The position numbers were made by a program, and so were the translations under genes. From Torulaspora globosa (taxonomy: Eukaryota > Ascomycota > Saccharomycetes > Saccharomycetales > Saccharomycetaceae), in NCBI RefSeq assembly GCF_014133895.1, contig NC_050727.1:1550001-1614000 (forward strand): a DNA stretch of 64,000 nucleotides, given 5' to 3'. Shown piece after piece: positions 35,908 to 45,661 of the stretch (the stretch's first letter is position 1; every line of letters starts with the position of its first letter). The notes below the pieces were generated by a model. That model did no database searches, was not told the DNA's origin, and saw only the letters and a list, made by a program, of their open reading frames with translations.

Positions 35908-37542
35908 ATGAGCGGTGCCAGAGCCATGAAATCTAATTTGCCCAATCAATCTACTATTGGAGGTGCTGGTGGGACGCCGGTTTCACAAACAGGCAGAGAG
36001 GCGAACGGAGGAACAATGGGACAGCAGACTAATCCGATTCCAACCACACAGCCCACTGATTCGTACATACCCAAATATTTGAGCGATTTGGTGCCTGAAC
36101 TGGGCCTGTACGAGAAATTGATAGAGTCTGAGAAGAGGATTGACGTGTACTTAGCCAGAAAAAAGATCGACCTTCGTCAAAGTGTCTCGCAATGGAATAA
36201 CTCCAAGACGAGTCAGAATGCTCAGAGCAAGAAGGACGTCAAGTATCTTCGAGTGTACGTGTCGAACATCGCAGAGGACCAGCCGTGGCAGAACCCGGAG
36301 AAGGAGTCTTCCGATGGCACTTGGACTATGAGAATCGAGGGCAGATTGCTGGACAATAGGGATGTGCAAGACCCTGAGAGGCCCAAGTTCAGCTCTTTCC
36401 TGCAAGCTATCGCTGTTGACTTCAAGAAGCCAAAGACGCAAGAGAATAACGAAGATAAGAACGAGGAAAAAGGCAATGAACAGGACGTAGCGATGGCCGG
36501 TACGGAGGAGAACGATGCCGAGAATATGCTCAATATATCAATGCCGCTCCAGCTACCAGGAGGTACCGGGGATTTGAGCGCAAACGGGGACAGTTCGAGA
36601 CAGCCCAAGGACGGAAATCAGGGAAGCAACACAGAAAAAGCAGCTAGCGATATTGCAGATGCGGTCGAATGGCACTTCGATCCAAAGAATCCGGTTGAGT
36701 TTGACGGCTTAGACATCAAGAGACCTGGATCTGAAAACGTAGACTGTACGATCACCATCCAGCCACAGGGGCTGACGGGAGACGACCTTGAGTATTCTCC
36801 CGACTTGGCAGCTTTGATCGGTATCTCGCATGGCTCGCTACATGAAGCGTTGTATTCTCTTTACAAGTACATTTTGATGAACAATCTGCTTATCAACGAC
36901 GTCTCCGAGACACAGGCCACCATCAACAGCTCTTCAGATAGCACCAAGGGCGAAAAGACAATGGTTCAACTTGACGCCTATCTTCAAAGATTGCTTCCCA
37001 AAAAGCCACCCACCGATGAGGAGCCCAAGACAACCATACTGAAGCTGTCAGAAATCCCGCCTCTCATCAATGCTCACATATCGCCTATCCCACCCATCAA
37101 GATCGACTACACAATACGAGTGGACAAAGCTTCAACCTACGGCGAACTAGTGTTCGATCTTGAAGTTCCAGGTCACGACCCCCACTCCCCCGGCGGCAAG
37201 CCACGGGATGAGCTAGCTGAAGAAGGCATAAGCCTGCTTGCGGACTTCAACAAGCTTACCAGCGAGCTGCAAACCGAGCTACAAAAACTGGACGCTCGCA
37301 CCAACGCGCTTCAATTACAACTCAACGCAAGCTCCAATAGGTACCAGTTCTACCATAAGCTTTCACAGGACCCGGTTCGCTTTTTACAGGACTACATGGC
37401 CTCGATGGCTAATGCTCTGAGGGTTTTGTCGGGAGACGAGCGCTTCAACGAAGATAGCGTGAGACGGTCGCAATTTTATAAGGAGAACCAAGCCATGCTA
37501 TTCGAGAACCTAGGAGTGCTGCTCGCCAATGGCAGGATGTGA
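35908..37542 (+). CDS. SNF12: SWI/SNF and RSC remodeler subunit (single SNF12/RSC6 ancestor)
   Basis: 544 aa from ATG 35908 (yeast Snf12 566, Rsc6 483). BAF60-type subunit. Seen: N-terminal low-complexity Gln/Gly/Asn segment, the conserved block YLRVYVSNIAEDQPW...WTMRIEGRLLDN, the SWIB/MDM2-like core around FDGLDIKR.GSENVDCTI and YSPDLAALIGI, the tail DYTIRVDKASTYGELVFD, and the identical C-terminus NGRM. SNF12 (YNR023W) and RSC6 (YCR052W) are ohnologs serving SWI/SNF and RSC respectively; one protein presumably serves both complexes here. THR4 follows, as YCR053W follows RSC6. Confidence 0.93.
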   Translation: MSGARAMKSNLPNQSTIGGAGGTPVSQTGREANGGTMGQQTNPIPTTQPTDSYIPKYLSDLVPELGLYEKLIESEKRIDVYLARKKIDLRQSVSQWNNSKTSQNAQSKKDVKYLRVYVSNIAEDQPWQNPEKESSDGTWTMRIEGRLLDNRDVQDPERPKFSSFLQAIAVDFKKPKTQENNEDKNEEKGNEQDVAMAGTEENDAENMLNISMPLQLPGGTGDLSANGDSSRQPKDGNQGSNTEKAASDIADAVEWHFDPKNPVEFDGLDIKRPGSENVDCTITIQPQGLTGDDLEYSPDLAALIGISHGSLHEALYSLYKYILMNNLLINDVSETQATINSSSDSTKGEKTMVQLDAYLQRLLPKKPPTDEEPKTTILKLSEIPPLINAHISPIPPIKIDYTIRVDKASTYGELVFDLEVPGHDPHSPGGKPRDELAEEGISLLADFNKLTSELQTELQKLDARTNALQLQLNASSNRYQFYHKLSQDPVRFLQDYMASMANALRVLSGDERFNEDSVRRSQFYKENQAMLFENLGVLLANGRM

Positions 37543-37691
37543 AGACCACCAAAACTACTAATAAGGCTGCCAGCTTAAAGCTCATCTCTTCAAGTTAATT
37601 CATAAGACTACTACCTCGTTCATAATGATAGAGCTTCAAGCCAGTTCAATGGGTATGCCAAAATTTTTCAAGCAGTCAAGCATATGGAAGG

Positions 37692-37698
37692 TGACTCA
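37692..37698 (+). promoter_or_regulatory. Gcn4 site TGACTCA in THR4 promoter
   Basis: A perfect TGACTCA lies 76 bp upstream of the THR4 ATG. Gcn4 activates amino-acid biosynthesis genes through this element, and THR4 is a classic target. Confidence 0.6.
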
Positions 37699-37773
37699 AG
37701 ATTTAAAATGGTCAAATAGTGTGTTTGATCTTATCTTTGCTTAGTTTCTTAGCTCCAAACGAGATCTCCAGCG

Positions 37774-39315
37774 ATGGTTACAGCTTCTCAAGTTTACAGA
37801 TCCACCAGATCTTCCGCTCCAGAGACTAAAAGCTTCGAAGAAGTGGTTATTCAAGGTTTGGCTAGCGATGGTGGTTTGTTCATCCCACCAACTATCCCAC
37901 AAGTTTCTCAGGAGATTCTCTTTAGCAAGTGGTCGAAACTCTCCTTCCAAGATCTCGCTTTCGAGATCATGAGATTGTACGTTGCTCAGGATGAAATTCC
38001 TGATGCTGATTTGAAAGATTTGATCCAAAGATCGTACTCCACATTCCGTGCCTCTGACGTTACGCCGTTGGCCAAGAATGTTACTGGTGATAAGGAGAAT
38101 CTACATATTTTGGAACTTTTCCACGGACCAACTTACGCCTTTAAGGACGTGGCCCTACAGTTTTTGGGTAACCTGTTTGAGTATTTCCTGCAAAAGACTA
38201 ACAAAGACTTGCCCCAAGAGCAGAGAAAGAAGATTACTGTGGTGGGAGCCACTTCCGGTGACACTGGGTCTGCTGCCATCTACGGTTTAAGAGGTAAGAA
38301 GGACATTTCTGTTTTCATCCTGTATCCAACTGGTAGAATCTCACCGATTCAAGAGGAACAAATGACAACCGTTCCAGATAAGAATGTGCAGACGTTGTCT
38401 GTCAAGGGGACTTTCGACAACTGTCAGGACATTGTGAAGGCTATTTTTGGTGATAAAGATTTTAACTCTAGACACAACGTCGGTGCCGTCAACTCCATTA
38501 ACTGGGCTAGAATTTTGGCTCAAATGACTTACTACTTCTATTCATACTTCCAAGCAACTGGCGGCGAGGCCGATAAAGTCAAATTCGTTGTCCCAAGTGG
38601 TAACTTCGGTGACATCTTGGCAGGTTATTTCGCTAAGAAAATGGGTTTGCCAATTGAGAAACTAGTTATCGCCACAAATGAGAACGACATTCTAGATCGA
38701 TTCTTGAAGTCCGGTACTTATGAACGTTCTGATAAAGTTGCCGCCACCCTATCGCCAGCCATGGATATCTTGATATCTTCGAACTTCGAAAGACTACTCT
38801 GGTATCTAGCTTACGAGAACTTGACAAGCCACGATGCTTTGAAAGCTGGGGATATCTGTAACACCTGGTTCCAAGAGCTGAAGACTAAGGGCAGCTTTAC
38901 CGTGGACAAAGTCGTTATTGAAGGAGCGCTAAAGGACTTCTCCTCGGAGAGAGTTTCTAATGCTGAAACTACGGCCACCATCAAGAAAATGTATCAAGAT
39001 TCTCAACGCCCAGAGAAGTATATCCTTGATCCTCACACTGCTGTCGGTGTCTGTGCTACTGAAAGATTGATTGCTTCAGACGACGATTCATCTCTGCATT
39101 ACATTTCTCTCTCTACCGCTCACCCAGCTAAGTTTGCCGATGCCGTCAACGACGCTTTGGCCTCCTACAGTGATTACTCTTTCGAGAAGGATGTGTTGCC
39201 CGAGGAGCTAAAGAAGTTGGGAAACCTGGAGAAGAAGATCAAACTAGTGGAAAAAGCTGATACAGAGTTAGTTAAAACTGTCATCGAGGAGGAGCTTGCA
39301 AAGATGGGATTGTGA
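37774..39315 (+). CDS. THR4: threonine synthase
   Basis: 513 aa (yeast 514). PLP enzyme converting O-phosphohomoserine to threonine and phosphate, the last step of threonine synthesis in the cytosol. Seen: start with ASQVYRSTRS, the PLP lysine K124 in GPTYAFKDVALQF, the phosphate-binding glycine/serine loop VGATSGDTGSAA, and VVPSGNFGDILAGY. Very high similarity to the yeast protein throughout and biased codon use, indicating strong expression. Corresponds to YCR053W. Convergent with CTR86, 61 bp between stops. Confidence 0.97.
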   Translation: MVTASQVYRSTRSSAPETKSFEEVVIQGLASDGGLFIPPTIPQVSQEILFSKWSKLSFQDLAFEIMRLYVAQDEIPDADLKDLIQRSYSTFRASDVTPLAKNVTGDKENLHILELFHGPTYAFKDVALQFLGNLFEYFLQKTNKDLPQEQRKKITVVGATSGDTGSAAIYGLRGKKDISVFILYPTGRISPIQEEQMTTVPDKNVQTLSVKGTFDNCQDIVKAIFGDKDFNSRHNVGAVNSINWARILAQMTYYFYSYFQATGGEADKVKFVVPSGNFGDILAGYFAKKMGLPIEKLVIATNENDILDRFLKSGTYERSDKVAATLSPAMDILISSNFERLLWYLAYENLTSHDALKAGDICNTWFQELKTKGSFTVDKVVIEGALKDFSSERVSNAETTATIKKMYQDSQRPEKYILDPHTAVGVCATERLIASDDDSSLHYISLSTAHPAKFADAVNDALASYSDYSFEKDVLPEELKKLGNLEKKIKLVEKADTELVKTVIEEELAKMGL

Positions 39316-39376
39316 ATTTTTGAGTAAAACAACTAATATAAGTTCGCACTTTTATAAACCGTAATGACCTTCAACA

Positions 39377-40999
39377 CTATGTTCCATCGCATTTGTCGTC
39401 ACTTATTGTGTCCAATTTCAGTTCGCCGGAACTATTTATTCTAACTTCGTAGCCTGCGGTAGACAAAGCTTCCTCCTGAACTACTTTCTTCGCTTCAAGC
39501 TTAGCAACGAAATCTTGGTTGGGAGCATTATCTTTTAGCAGAAACTTGATGCATATCACACTTCTCTCCTTAATAAATGGATCATTATCATCTATTGTGC
39601 AATTAGAAAGAATCAGTTCTAAGCCGCCTAATTCCCGTACTTTATCCTGAACGTCCCGTCTATTGTGAATGAGCGTAGTCAGTATTTCAATGATCAATAA
39701 TTTGCATTCTGGAAAATTTGTCGCTTTTATGTGAAAGTTGCTGTAATCAATTCTCTTGGAAAGTAGCTGCTCATCAGTAAGTTCACTTCCCAGGCCATCG
39801 GTCGTCTTCAGTCCCTTGATGGTGCCATTGGGGTTCTTGTAAAAGTTAATGCGAACCAGGTTGTTCTGCAAGGCTCTCAGTAATCTAATTAGAATCTCTA
39901 AGGCACCATATGACAGAAGAAATTTTTGAACATGATCATATTGGGCCAGGGTAGACATTATGTCCATCGTCATAGTAAGCTTATTGTGTAAGATAATTGC
40001 CTCCTGCTCATCTGTAGCTTTCTTCTCCAAGTATGATACAGTAGATTGGGCGGCCCTTTCAAATATTGGAAAGCACCAAGTCATCAATACAGTAAGTGTA
40101 AACTTGTCCCACCTTTCACTACTTGTTACCACAAGTCGTAGACATTTCAGCACATCAAAAAACACGTCAGCATTCTCCCTCTCGCATTGAACTAAATAGT
40201 GACCAAACGATTCATTAGCAGCAAGCCTAGCGAATGTTTTCAATAAAACCGCATCCAGCGAGGTGATCTCGTACTTCTCTTCATCGGCATTCACCTTACC
40301 TAGGCCCTTGAGTATGACGGAGTGATGTCTGGCGACGCCTCCAAGTATGTTGTCATGTATTATTTTGCTACAAGACGTCTGCCTGAAGAAAGCATACAGG
40401 AAGTCTTCGCTGGCAGTTAAATTCAAAAACAGCGTGCAATAGCAGTAAGAGAGCTTTTGATCGTTGATAAGATGCTCAGTTGGATACTCCAGAAAACGCA
40501 TCAATGGTTCCAAAGCCATATTTTCATATGCAGTCATGTCTTTGGTGATATTATGCAAAAAGCCTGTAGTAATAGTGTAGTAGGAGATCAACATTTCATC
40601 AATGTTGGGATTCAGTTGTGCGATTCGCAAAAACGTCACAGTACACTCATCCAGAAATTTCATCTGCCGTGGAAACGGCAGATCACAGGCTGACATGTTC
40701 CTCAGTAATAGTGTGAGGCCTCTCAGTGTTCGCACGTAGATAAAGCTTGTCTCTTGATCACTCATTACCATGCCAGCAACTTCCCTAGCTTTTCCAATTG
40801 CAACTTTAAATCTGCTCCATAGCTCCTCAGATGAGGCCAGTTCCATCCGGAAGCTTTCGTCCTTGGCTGATATCTGCACTATTTCACCCAGATGACCCAA
40901 TAAGCCATTGTAAGCATCAATATTAGTCGGACTGGTCCGTAACGTCGCCTCAAAGGTTAACAGTAGCTGCCGTACAGAGCTCACGGCTTCGCTAGGCAT
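39377..40999 (-). CDS. CTR86: ataxin-10 homologue Ctr86
   Basis: 540 aa (yeast 563). Alpha-helical armadillo-like protein; the C-terminal third (about 400-520) has the ataxin-10 signature, including FPECKLLIIEILTTLIHNRRDVQDKVRELGGLELIL. The yeast gene is essential, but its function is uncertain. No signal peptide or membrane segment. Corresponds to YCR054C, between THR4 and PWP2 as in S. cerevisiae. Its promoter has a perfect PAC box 43 bp before the ATG, suggesting co-regulation with growth genes. Confidence 0.92.
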   Translation of the reverse strand: MPSEAVSSVRQLLLTFEATLRTSPTNIDAYNGLLGHLGEIVQISAKDESFRMELASSEELWSRFKVAIGKAREVAGMVMSDQETSFIYVRTLRGLTLLLRNMSACDLPFPRQMKFLDECTVTFLRIAQLNPNIDEMLISYYTITTGFLHNITKDMTAYENMALEPLMRFLEYPTEHLINDQKLSYCYCTLFLNLTASEDFLYAFFRQTSCSKIIHDNILGGVARHHSVILKGLGKVNADEEKYEITSLDAVLLKTFARLAANESFGHYLVQCERENADVFFDVLKCLRLVVTSSERWDKFTLTVLMTWCFPIFERAAQSTVSYLEKKATDEQEAIILHNKLTMTMDIMSTLAQYDHVQKFLLSYGALEILIRLLRALQNNLVRINFYKNPNGTIKGLKTTDGLGSELTDEQLLSKRIDYSNFHIKATNFPECKLLIIEILTTLIHNRRDVQDKVRELGGLELILSNCTIDDNDPFIKERSVICIKFLLKDNAPNQDFVAKLEAKKVVQEEALSTAGYEVRINSSGELKLDTISDDKCDGT

Positions 41000-41041
41000 T
41001 TGGTGGTGTCGATATTGAGTATTTTATCGTCTTTTGCGTCT

Positions 41042-41067
41042 GCTCATCGCTTGAATTTTTAATTCAA
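41042..41067. promoter_or_regulatory. PAC box plus AT-rich inverted repeat before CTR86
   Basis: GCTCATCGC (41042-41050) is immediately followed by the inverted repeat TTGAATT-TTT-AATTCAA (41051-41067), which overlaps an RRPE-like AT core. It lies 43-68 bp upstream of the CTR86 ATG and 78 bp past the PWP2 stop. Confidence 0.55.
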
Positions 41068-41144
41068 ACAGTGGAAAGGCTACATAATGCTCAGCTTCGA
41101 TTGAAGCTAAGCAGCTCTCGATGTAATCTTGGTATTTAAAAGGT

Positions 41145-43853
41145 CTATACTAATTCTTCATCATCCGAATCTTCAACTTTCTGTTCTAGAGGTAGATTCT
41201 TTACTTTCTCGTCGAATCCCGTCCAAGCTTCCTCTTCATCAGAAGCGGCCGACATATCTTGGTCCGAATCTTCATCGCCGCCACCGTCAAGTCGAACTTC
41301 TTCGTCGAGATGCTCTGAGGGCGCTGTTGCACTTGTATTAGTGATGAAGTTACATGCATATTTGTTCTTCGTTGAGGCACTTACGACGTCTCTCGCTACT
41401 CTGCCTATGAACCTCTGTATCGATCTGGTTGCTGTGCCGAACTCATGTTTTCTTGCGTAAATGTAGCTTCCATGGGCTGATAGTAGGGCTTTGATCCACA
41501 GCAGATTGAACTCAATATGGCGGGACTCCATGGCTAAATCACCAATGAACTTGAGCACACGAGCGAGATATACGACAGGCAGCCTGGCGCTGACAAGAGA
41601 TATCTCCGATACCGGAATTGTCTCATAGATCTTGTGAATCAAATATTCTTCGTTTAATCTGAATGCCATGACAAAGGCGTTCAAATACTCTTTCTCTTGT
41701 AATGCGTTCAAAGTCGTTTGAGGAGTGACATCGACGTCCAAATCGAATGGATCAAATACGAAAGAGTCGTCCACGGAATAAATTAGCAAACCCTCCGTCG
41801 AAGCGGCGGCGAAGGCATTTGCTGTTGGTGAGAACTGTACGGAAGTCACCTTTATTTCGGGTCTGATTCTTCTCGTGGATAAATCGCCGCCTCTTCTTGA
41901 ACCAGGAAGTGTGTTGTCTATGCGGTCCTCTAAGTCTGAATTATCTCCGTCCTCGTCAATCAGATCGAGAGAGCCAGCTTCTGTCATTCTACTGCTATTC
42001 AGGAACTCCATAGTACCATTTAACGTCATATTTCTTGAGACGACGAATCTTTTCAGCAGCACTTCGTTAGGAATATCGTAAAGACAAATGGAATTGTTGT
42101 TACCGCCAGCTACGATGGCCCGGCCGTCAAAACTGTAGTTAATCGTAGTGAAATGTTTAGATCTTTCTGAGTTCTTTGCTGTAAATCTATCCTCGAGATG
42201 TCTGCCTGAGATGATGTCTCTTCTACAATCAATATTGCCCACTTGCTTACCACTTTCGATGTCGAATATTGAGATCTGTCCTTTCAAGGTTGACACGGCG
42301 ACTTGCTTACCGTCAGGCCTAGTCGTTAGAGCCAAGACGTCCGAATAAACTTCAATCGGTTCCACTTGTTGAGATCTACCAAATATGGACCATATCCTGA
42401 TAGTCTTATCCCAAGAGGCAGAGGCCAACACGCTATTTTCCTGGCTGAACGATAGGCAGGAGACGGGGCCCTCATGTCCTGATAAGGAGTCCAACAATTG
42501 AGCAGTCTGAACAGACCAGACGTGAATGTCGAAGCTGTCGATGGAGCCCGCACAAACACATTCACCAGATGGATCCACCGCCAGACAGCTGAACTGTATT
42601 CTCTCCGCAGCAGTGAATACTCTGAAATTACGATACCTTATGAGATCCCAGGCTCTGACTGTACCATCTAAAGAACAGGAAAACAGAACCTGGCCTTTCT
42701 TCGCAAACTGAACAGCAGTGACTGAAGATGTGTGTCCTTCCAGCGTAACCAAACAAAATCCTGATACAACGTCCCAAACTTTGATTTTACCATCCTCAGC
42801 TGCTGTGACCACTCTCGAGCCGTCTGGCGAATAGGCCAACCCATTCAGCGAGTCGAAATGCCCCTGCTGCTTTAAAATGTACGATTCTGACTGCCACTCA
42901 TATACCAACAGCTGCCCCAGCTTACTAGAGCCAAAAGCAAGCCATTCTCCCGAAGAATTTATACTCACTGTGTTGATTGGATTTTGGCCCATAGAGAGCT
43001 GCTGGATGAGCGTAAAATCAGGCAACTCATAAAGTCGGAACTCACCATTGTTAAACCCCACAACCAAGATATTGGACTGCGGGTGGAAAGTAACGCATTT
43101 GACCTTGTTCTGTTCGTTATGAAAAAAGTGCTTCTGGGTAATTCTCCAGCTGTACTTCGAGAGGTCTTCCTCGTCCTCAGGATCTTTAGGAGCGTATTCC
43201 CATTTGAACAACGCACCATCCTTGCTGACGGTATATATCTTCTCCTGGTCTGCGCTGAAAAACGCACCCAGAACGACCTCTCTATGACCCGCAAACGTGG
43301 TAGACGCCAGATCCTTATCCTCAGAGTCGACAGACCATATTCTCGCCGTCAAATCCTTTGAACTAGTTATGATAAATCTGGAGTCCTGGGACCACGTAAG
43401 CGACACGATGTCTTGGAAATGGCCAGCCTGGACACGATAGCGAACGAACGGCGCAAACTGGCGGTCTTCCCCGGCCTCAGGAGTCCTCCAAATCTGCAGA
43501 AATCTGCCTGTCGCCAGGGCACACAGCTTTCCATCAGGACTGAATTTGATGCTGTAACAACGCTCTTTAAAATTGAAATGGTGCAGCACGCTTCTCGTCT
43601 TGAAATTCACTAAAATCGCACGACCATCTTCATCTACAGAGATCAGAAGCGTACCCTGTCCGTTCAAATCTAGCGTTGCAACATTTTTCCTGTGCTCATA
43701 CTCGAAAGTAAACGATTTATTGTTGACCAGGTCAAACACTGAAACTCTATTGCCAACTGGCGACAGCAATTGCCTTCCGTCGTGCGAGAAAACGATATTT
43801 CCCTGCCTGTAAACAGTACCCAATAGATTCGAGAACTTAAAATCAGACTTCAT
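41145..43853 (-). CDS. PWP2: SSU processome UTP-B subunit Pwp2/Utp1
   Basis: 902 aa from ATG 43853 (yeast 923), giving the conserved start MKSDFKFSNLLGTVYRQG. Essential WD40 protein of the UTP-B complex on nascent pre-18S rRNA. Two tandem beta-propellers occupy about 1-680 (repeats such as FSPDGKLCALATG, SPDGSRVVTAAEDGKIKVWD), followed by the Utp12-type helical domain (about 720-840) and an acidic C-terminal tail rich in Asp, Glu and Ser. Corresponds to YCR057C. The divergent promoter shared with MPP6 has GTGAAAAAAAATTTT (RRPE-like, near 43942). Confidence 0.96.
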   Translation of the reverse strand: MKSDFKFSNLLGTVYRQGNIVFSHDGRQLLSPVGNRVSVFDLVNNKSFTFEYEHRKNVATLDLNGQGTLLISVDEDGRAILVNFKTRSVLHHFNFKERCYSIKFSPDGKLCALATGRFLQIWRTPEAGEDRQFAPFVRYRVQAGHFQDIVSLTWSQDSRFIITSSKDLTARIWSVDSEDKDLASTTFAGHREVVLGAFFSADQEKIYTVSKDGALFKWEYAPKDPEDEEDLSKYSWRITQKHFFHNEQNKVKCVTFHPQSNILVVGFNNGEFRLYELPDFTLIQQLSMGQNPINTVSINSSGEWLAFGSSKLGQLLVYEWQSESYILKQQGHFDSLNGLAYSPDGSRVVTAAEDGKIKVWDVVSGFCLVTLEGHTSSVTAVQFAKKGQVLFSCSLDGTVRAWDLIRYRNFRVFTAAERIQFSCLAVDPSGECVCAGSIDSFDIHVWSVQTAQLLDSLSGHEGPVSCLSFSQENSVLASASWDKTIRIWSIFGRSQQVEPIEVYSDVLALTTRPDGKQVAVSTLKGQISIFDIESGKQVGNIDCRRDIISGRHLEDRFTAKNSERSKHFTTINYSFDGRAIVAGGNNNSICLYDIPNEVLLKRFVVSRNMTLNGTMEFLNSSRMTEAGSLDLIDEDGDNSDLEDRIDNTLPGSRRGGDLSTRRIRPEIKVTSVQFSPTANAFAAASTEGLLIYSVDDSFVFDPFDLDVDVTPQTTLNALQEKEYLNAFVMAFRLNEEYLIHKIYETIPVSEISLVSARLPVVYLARVLKFIGDLAMESRHIEFNLLWIKALLSAHGSYIYARKHEFGTATRSIQRFIGRVARDVVSASTKNKYACNFITNTSATAPSEHLDEEVRLDGGGDEDSDQDMSAASDEEEAWTGFDEKVKNLPLEQKVEDSDDEELV

Positions 43854-44024
43854 GGCACTATCGGACCGCTGCTGCTCGACTATCAATCAAACTTTGGTTA
43901 GTCTAGCCTGTCTCTTTTTCACCATCTCATCTCATCATAGAGTGAAAAAAAATTTTACATACGTAATAGCCATTAAAGCAGCAAAGTGGGCTATTGGCAA
44001 TAGAAGAGCCATTGGCACGGTACG

Positions 44025-44414
44025 ATGAGCCAAGCGAATGCTAAGCTGTCCAGTAGAGTCATGAACATGAAGTTCATGAAGTTCTCGCAGCCGGAGAGGC
44101 CGAATGGCGACGACAAAAAGCCAGGCGAAGAGCCAAAGCAATCGGCTGTACCAGACAATTCGCGGTGGGAATTGAAGAGCCTGCCAAGGACGAAGAAGCT
44201 CCGGAAGAAGACTATACTGCCCAGGAGGAGGATGAATGTCCGAAGCGACGTCAGTATCACAGATGTGAAGCGGGAAAGCAACCCGATCGTGAGAGGCAGG
44301 AGGACAGTGGGCGAAGCAGACCACAGCGACTCAACCAAAAGGTCTAGCGAAGGCACGGAAGATGACGATTATGACCTAGACAAGATACTGAAGCAGGTCA
44401 AAACCCCGCGTTGA
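44025..44414 (+). CDS. MPP6: nuclear exosome cofactor Mpp6
   Basis: 129 aa, clearly shorter than yeast Mpp6 (186). Start MSQANAKLSSRVMNMKFMKF is the conserved N-terminal motif that contacts Mtr4. A middle basic segment (TKKLRKKTILPRRR) is followed by NPIVRGRRTVGE, the exosome (Rrp40)-binding motif, and a C-terminus DYDLDKILKQVK. Mpp6 is an RNA-binding cofactor linking Mtr4 and Rrp6 to the nuclear exosome. Corresponds to YNR024W. Its stop overlaps the convergent YIH1 coding end by 17 nt. Confidence 0.9.
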   Translation: MSQANAKLSSRVMNMKFMKFSQPERPNGDDKKPGEEPKQSAVPDNSRWELKSLPRTKKLRKKTILPRRRMNVRSDVSITDVKRESNPIVRGRRTVGEADHSDSTKRSSEGTEDDDYDLDKILKQVKTPR

Positions 44415-45186
44415 GCACGGCCTCCCTAGCGGCAGAATTGATATGTTTGAACCTGTCAGGCCCGAGGTGCGCGCCGTTGAACCAGCGGACCACGACGACC
44501 ATGACGTTCCAAACGTCCATGATAGTGATCAGATGCAGCATTCGGGACCCGGCAGCGGTCTCGCCGTCGTCGTCGGAGTCCTGGAAGATGATCTCTCGCT
44601 TGTCGTCCTGCAACCGCTGCTTTATTCGCCAGGCACACATCGCGTGGCTGCCCTTCCTAATCTTGGAGTCGGTCTTCAACGTCTCCAGACGCTGGAACGC
44701 CTCGGTCTCAGAGCTCACTCTGGTTGCGAACCCCATGAACGTGGAACCGCGGTCCGTGATCGGCTGCGACGCATACCAGTGCTCAAAAGGGTCCGTTGGC
44801 AGCACAACTTTCTCGACGGCGCGGTCGTTCTGCTCGGGCTCCGTGTACAGCACCCTGTCCAGCTCTGTGAGAAAATCGAACACACATACGGCATTACGTC
44901 CGTTCTGGTAGAAAGCAGAGTCCATCACCTCCTGGAACAGATGCAGCAGAAACTTCGCGTCGTGTGAAACCAGCCGGGAATCGTCATCAAACCGCAATTC
45001 CATCACCCTGGGGCTGCTTTTCGAAGGGTAGTCCGCTGGAAACGATATCTGAACCGTGACATACTCATGTTGCGGCACCTTGATAGACACAATTGTCGAA
45101 TCCGCCGTGTGAACGGTCATGTACCCCGGGTATATAGCGTCAATAGACTCCAGCTCCTGCAGCAACTCCTCATGATCAGCGTTCAT
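44398..45186 (-). CDS. YIH1: IMPACT family translation regulator Yih1
   Basis: 262 aa from ATG 45186 (yeast Yih1 258). Binds Gcn1 and actin and so restrains Gcn2 activation. Seen: RWD domain (about 4-110: ELESIDAIYPGY, VKVPQHEYVTVQISFP.DYP) and the UPF0029/IMPACT domain (about 135-260: DPITDRGSTFMGFA-like start, QDSDDDGETAAGSRMLHLI, VVVRWFNGAHLGPDRFKHI). Corresponds to YCR059C. The last 17 nt overlap MPP6 on the other strand. Confidence 0.95.
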   Translation of the reverse strand: MNADHEELLQELESIDAIYPGYMTVHTADSTIVSIKVPQHEYVTVQISFPADYPSKSSPRVMELRFDDDSRLVSHDAKFLLHLFQEVMDSAFYQNGRNAVCVFDFLTELDRVLYTEPEQNDRAVEKVVLPTDPFEHWYASQPITDRGSTFMGFATRVSSETEAFQRLETLKTDSKIRKGSHAMCAWRIKQRLQDDKREIIFQDSDDDGETAAGSRMLHLITIMDVWNVMVVVVRWFNGAHLGPDRFKHINSAAREAVLNAGF

Positions 45187-45301
45187 CGCTCGCAATGGCT
45201 CCTTCTTGCAGCTCATCGAGTAGTGTACTCCAGCTGAAAAGTTTTTTCCCTGCTACAAGAGGCCAACAGCACTCTCAACCACAAGCCACGCACACACAGC
45301 G

Positions 45302-45661
45302 ATGGCCACGACTTTTGACGCCTGCAAGGACCGCGGGAACGCCTGTTTCCGCAGCCAGGACTACACGGGAGCACTGGTCTGGTACGACAAATGCGTTAGC
45401 ACGGACCCTGCCAGCCCGGTGGCCCACAGCAACCGAGCCATCTGTCTGATCAAGCTGGGACGCGGTCTCGAGGCCCAGGCTGCCTGCCAGGAGGGCCTGG
45501 AGCGGCTCCAGCCGCTCCCAGCGACGCCCGAGCTCCACAAGATCCGCCAAAAGCTGCTCTACCGGCTGCAGCTCGCTCAGCAGCTGCTTCCGCAGCAGGA
45601 ATGGCACGAAATACCCATCCGGCAGCTAGACGAGCTGCCAGCGGAGCTGGCAGCACTCTAG
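45302..45661 (+). CDS. TAH1: R2TP complex TPR cofactor Tah1
   Basis: 119 aa (yeast 111). Small TPR protein that binds the Hsp90 C-terminus and recruits Pih1 in the R2TP complex (box C/D snoRNP and polymerase assembly). TPR helices are visible in CKDRGNACFRSQDYTGALVWYDKCV and NRAICLIKLGRGLEAQ, with the carboxylate-clamp Lys/Asn-type positions, and a C-terminal tail (IPIRQLDELPAEL) similar to the Pih1-binding tail of the yeast protein. Codons are very GC-rich. A 9-bp-arm hairpin (45634-45654) lies at the end of the coding region. Corresponds to YCR060W. Confidence 0.9.
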   Translation: MATTFDACKDRGNACFRSQDYTGALVWYDKCVSTDPASPVAHSNRAICLIKLGRGLEAQAACQEGLERLQPLPATPELHKIRQKLLYRLQLAQQLLPQQEWHEIPIRQLDELPAELAAL

